Made by a program: the position numbers and the translations under genes
Origin: an uncultured Frankiales bacterium
Lineage (GTDB): Bacteria > Actinomycetota > Actinomycetes > Mycobacteriales > SCTD01
Direction: 5' to 3'
DNA length: 7,249 bases
Assembly (NCBI GenBank): GCA_946479905.1
Contig: CAMLIA010000202.1
Span: 1 to 7,249, forward strand
The notes under the pieces: model-generated
Seen by the model: only the letters and a program-made list of their open reading frames with translations
The model's database searches: none
Told to the model about the DNA's origin: nothing
Part shown: in pieces, positions 6,999 through 7,249 of the stretch
Layout of the letters: each line of letters opens with the position of its first letter
Position numbering within the stretch: the first letter of the stretch is position 1

Positions 6999-7004
6999 TA
7001 GCCT
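6999..7004 (+). promoter_or_regulatory. Putative -10 box TAGCCT of a leaderless promoter (plus strand)
   Basis: TAGCCT fits TANNNT and is followed by seven bases and then the ATG at 7012, the usual geometry of leaderless actinobacterial genes. There is no Shine-Dalgarno sequence. It is separated by exactly 17 bases from the opposing -10 box. Confidence 0.65.
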
Positions 7005-7011
7005 CGTCGCC

Positions 7012-7249
7012 ATGACCGCGTCTGCTCCCGCGCCGGAGACCCCCGGCGTCGTCATCGGCAACCACACCAAGAAGTACACGGCCAAGAACCCGGCCATCAA
7101 GTGGCTGACCGAGCGCTTCGTCACCCGGCTGGACGCGATGGTGGGCCAGATCGCCGCCGACCCGAAGCCGGCGACGAACCCGCTCGAGGTCGGCGCCGGC
7201 GAGGGCGTCATCTCGCAGAAGATGTTCAACCGCTTCGGCACCGCGGTCG
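7012..7249 (+). CDS. Class I SAM-dependent methyltransferase, N-terminal part
   Basis: Seventy-nine codons are visible before the right edge cuts the gene. After a Pro/Ala-rich start comes NHTKKYTAKNPAIKWLTERF (17-36), then PLEVGAGEGV (57-66), which is the glycine-rich motif I (E/DxGxGxG) that binds S-adenosylmethionine in Rossmann-fold methyltransferases. The stretch ahead of motif I, ending in a helix leading to DAMVGQI, resembles small-molecule or lipid/sugar methyltransferases of the Methyltransf_11/25 type. The substrate cannot be told from this fragment. The ATG at 7012 is supported by the TAGCCT box seven bases before it. It is divergent from the glycan run and shares a very short promoter region with it, so the two may be co-regulated. 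Confidence 0.82.
   Translation, partial: MTASAPAPETPGVVIGNHTKKYTAKNPAIKWLTERFVTRLDAMVGQIAADPKPATNPLEVGAGEGVISQKMFNRFGTAV

Noticed and set aside
6969..7241. N-terminal extension of the membrane protein to an ATG at 7241
   Set aside because: It would overlap the methyltransferase by more than 200 bases on the opposite strand and translate both promoter boxes. The extra residues show no family similarity.

Overview
This is a high-GC actinobacterial chromosome fragment. The codon bias is extreme (third positions mostly G or C), several genes use GTG starts, and two promoters look leaderless with TANNNT -10 boxes. The gene content fits a Nocardioides-like or related actinomycete, but the genus is an inference from style only. 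There are no RNA genes, mobile elements or CRISPR arrays, and coding density is nearly complete (the longest gap is 69 bases).

Layout, read along the minus strand from right to left: a polytopic membrane protein of the LPG-synthase-TM/flippase-like family (6968-6042); a 944-residue secreted SpoIID/LytB-domain protein with four C-terminal Ig-like repeats (5972-3138); two GT-B glycosyltransferases of family-4 type (3127-2099 and 2059-923); and a WbbL-like GT-A rhamnosyltransferase (923 to beyond the left edge). These five genes share one direction with gaps of 69, 10, 39 and -1 bases, so they probably form one transcription unit. On the plus strand at the right edge, a class I SAM-dependent methyltransferase starts at 7012 and runs out of the window.

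The five minus-strand genes look like a cell-surface glycan module. The cytoplasmic glycosyltransferases would extend a lipid-linked saccharide. WbbL homologues add rhamnose to the GlcNAc-PP-polyprenol linkage unit in mycobacteria. The membrane protein may act on lipid-linked or envelope substrates, and the exported SpoIID-type protein probably cuts or binds peptidoglycan. The joint role is inferred from context.

The points most worth a second look are: a compact 43-base divergent promoter region in which each strand's -10 box lies 7 bases from its start codon and exactly where the other strand's -35 would be; a SpoIID domain whose GHGxGMSQYGA motif comes before the catalytic segment instead of after it; an apparent A-B-A-B duplication in that protein's Ig-like repeats; and a 27-base hairpin-bearing tandem repeat read through as coding sequence at the C-terminus of the WbbL-like protein. 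I found no clearly novel multi-gene system.
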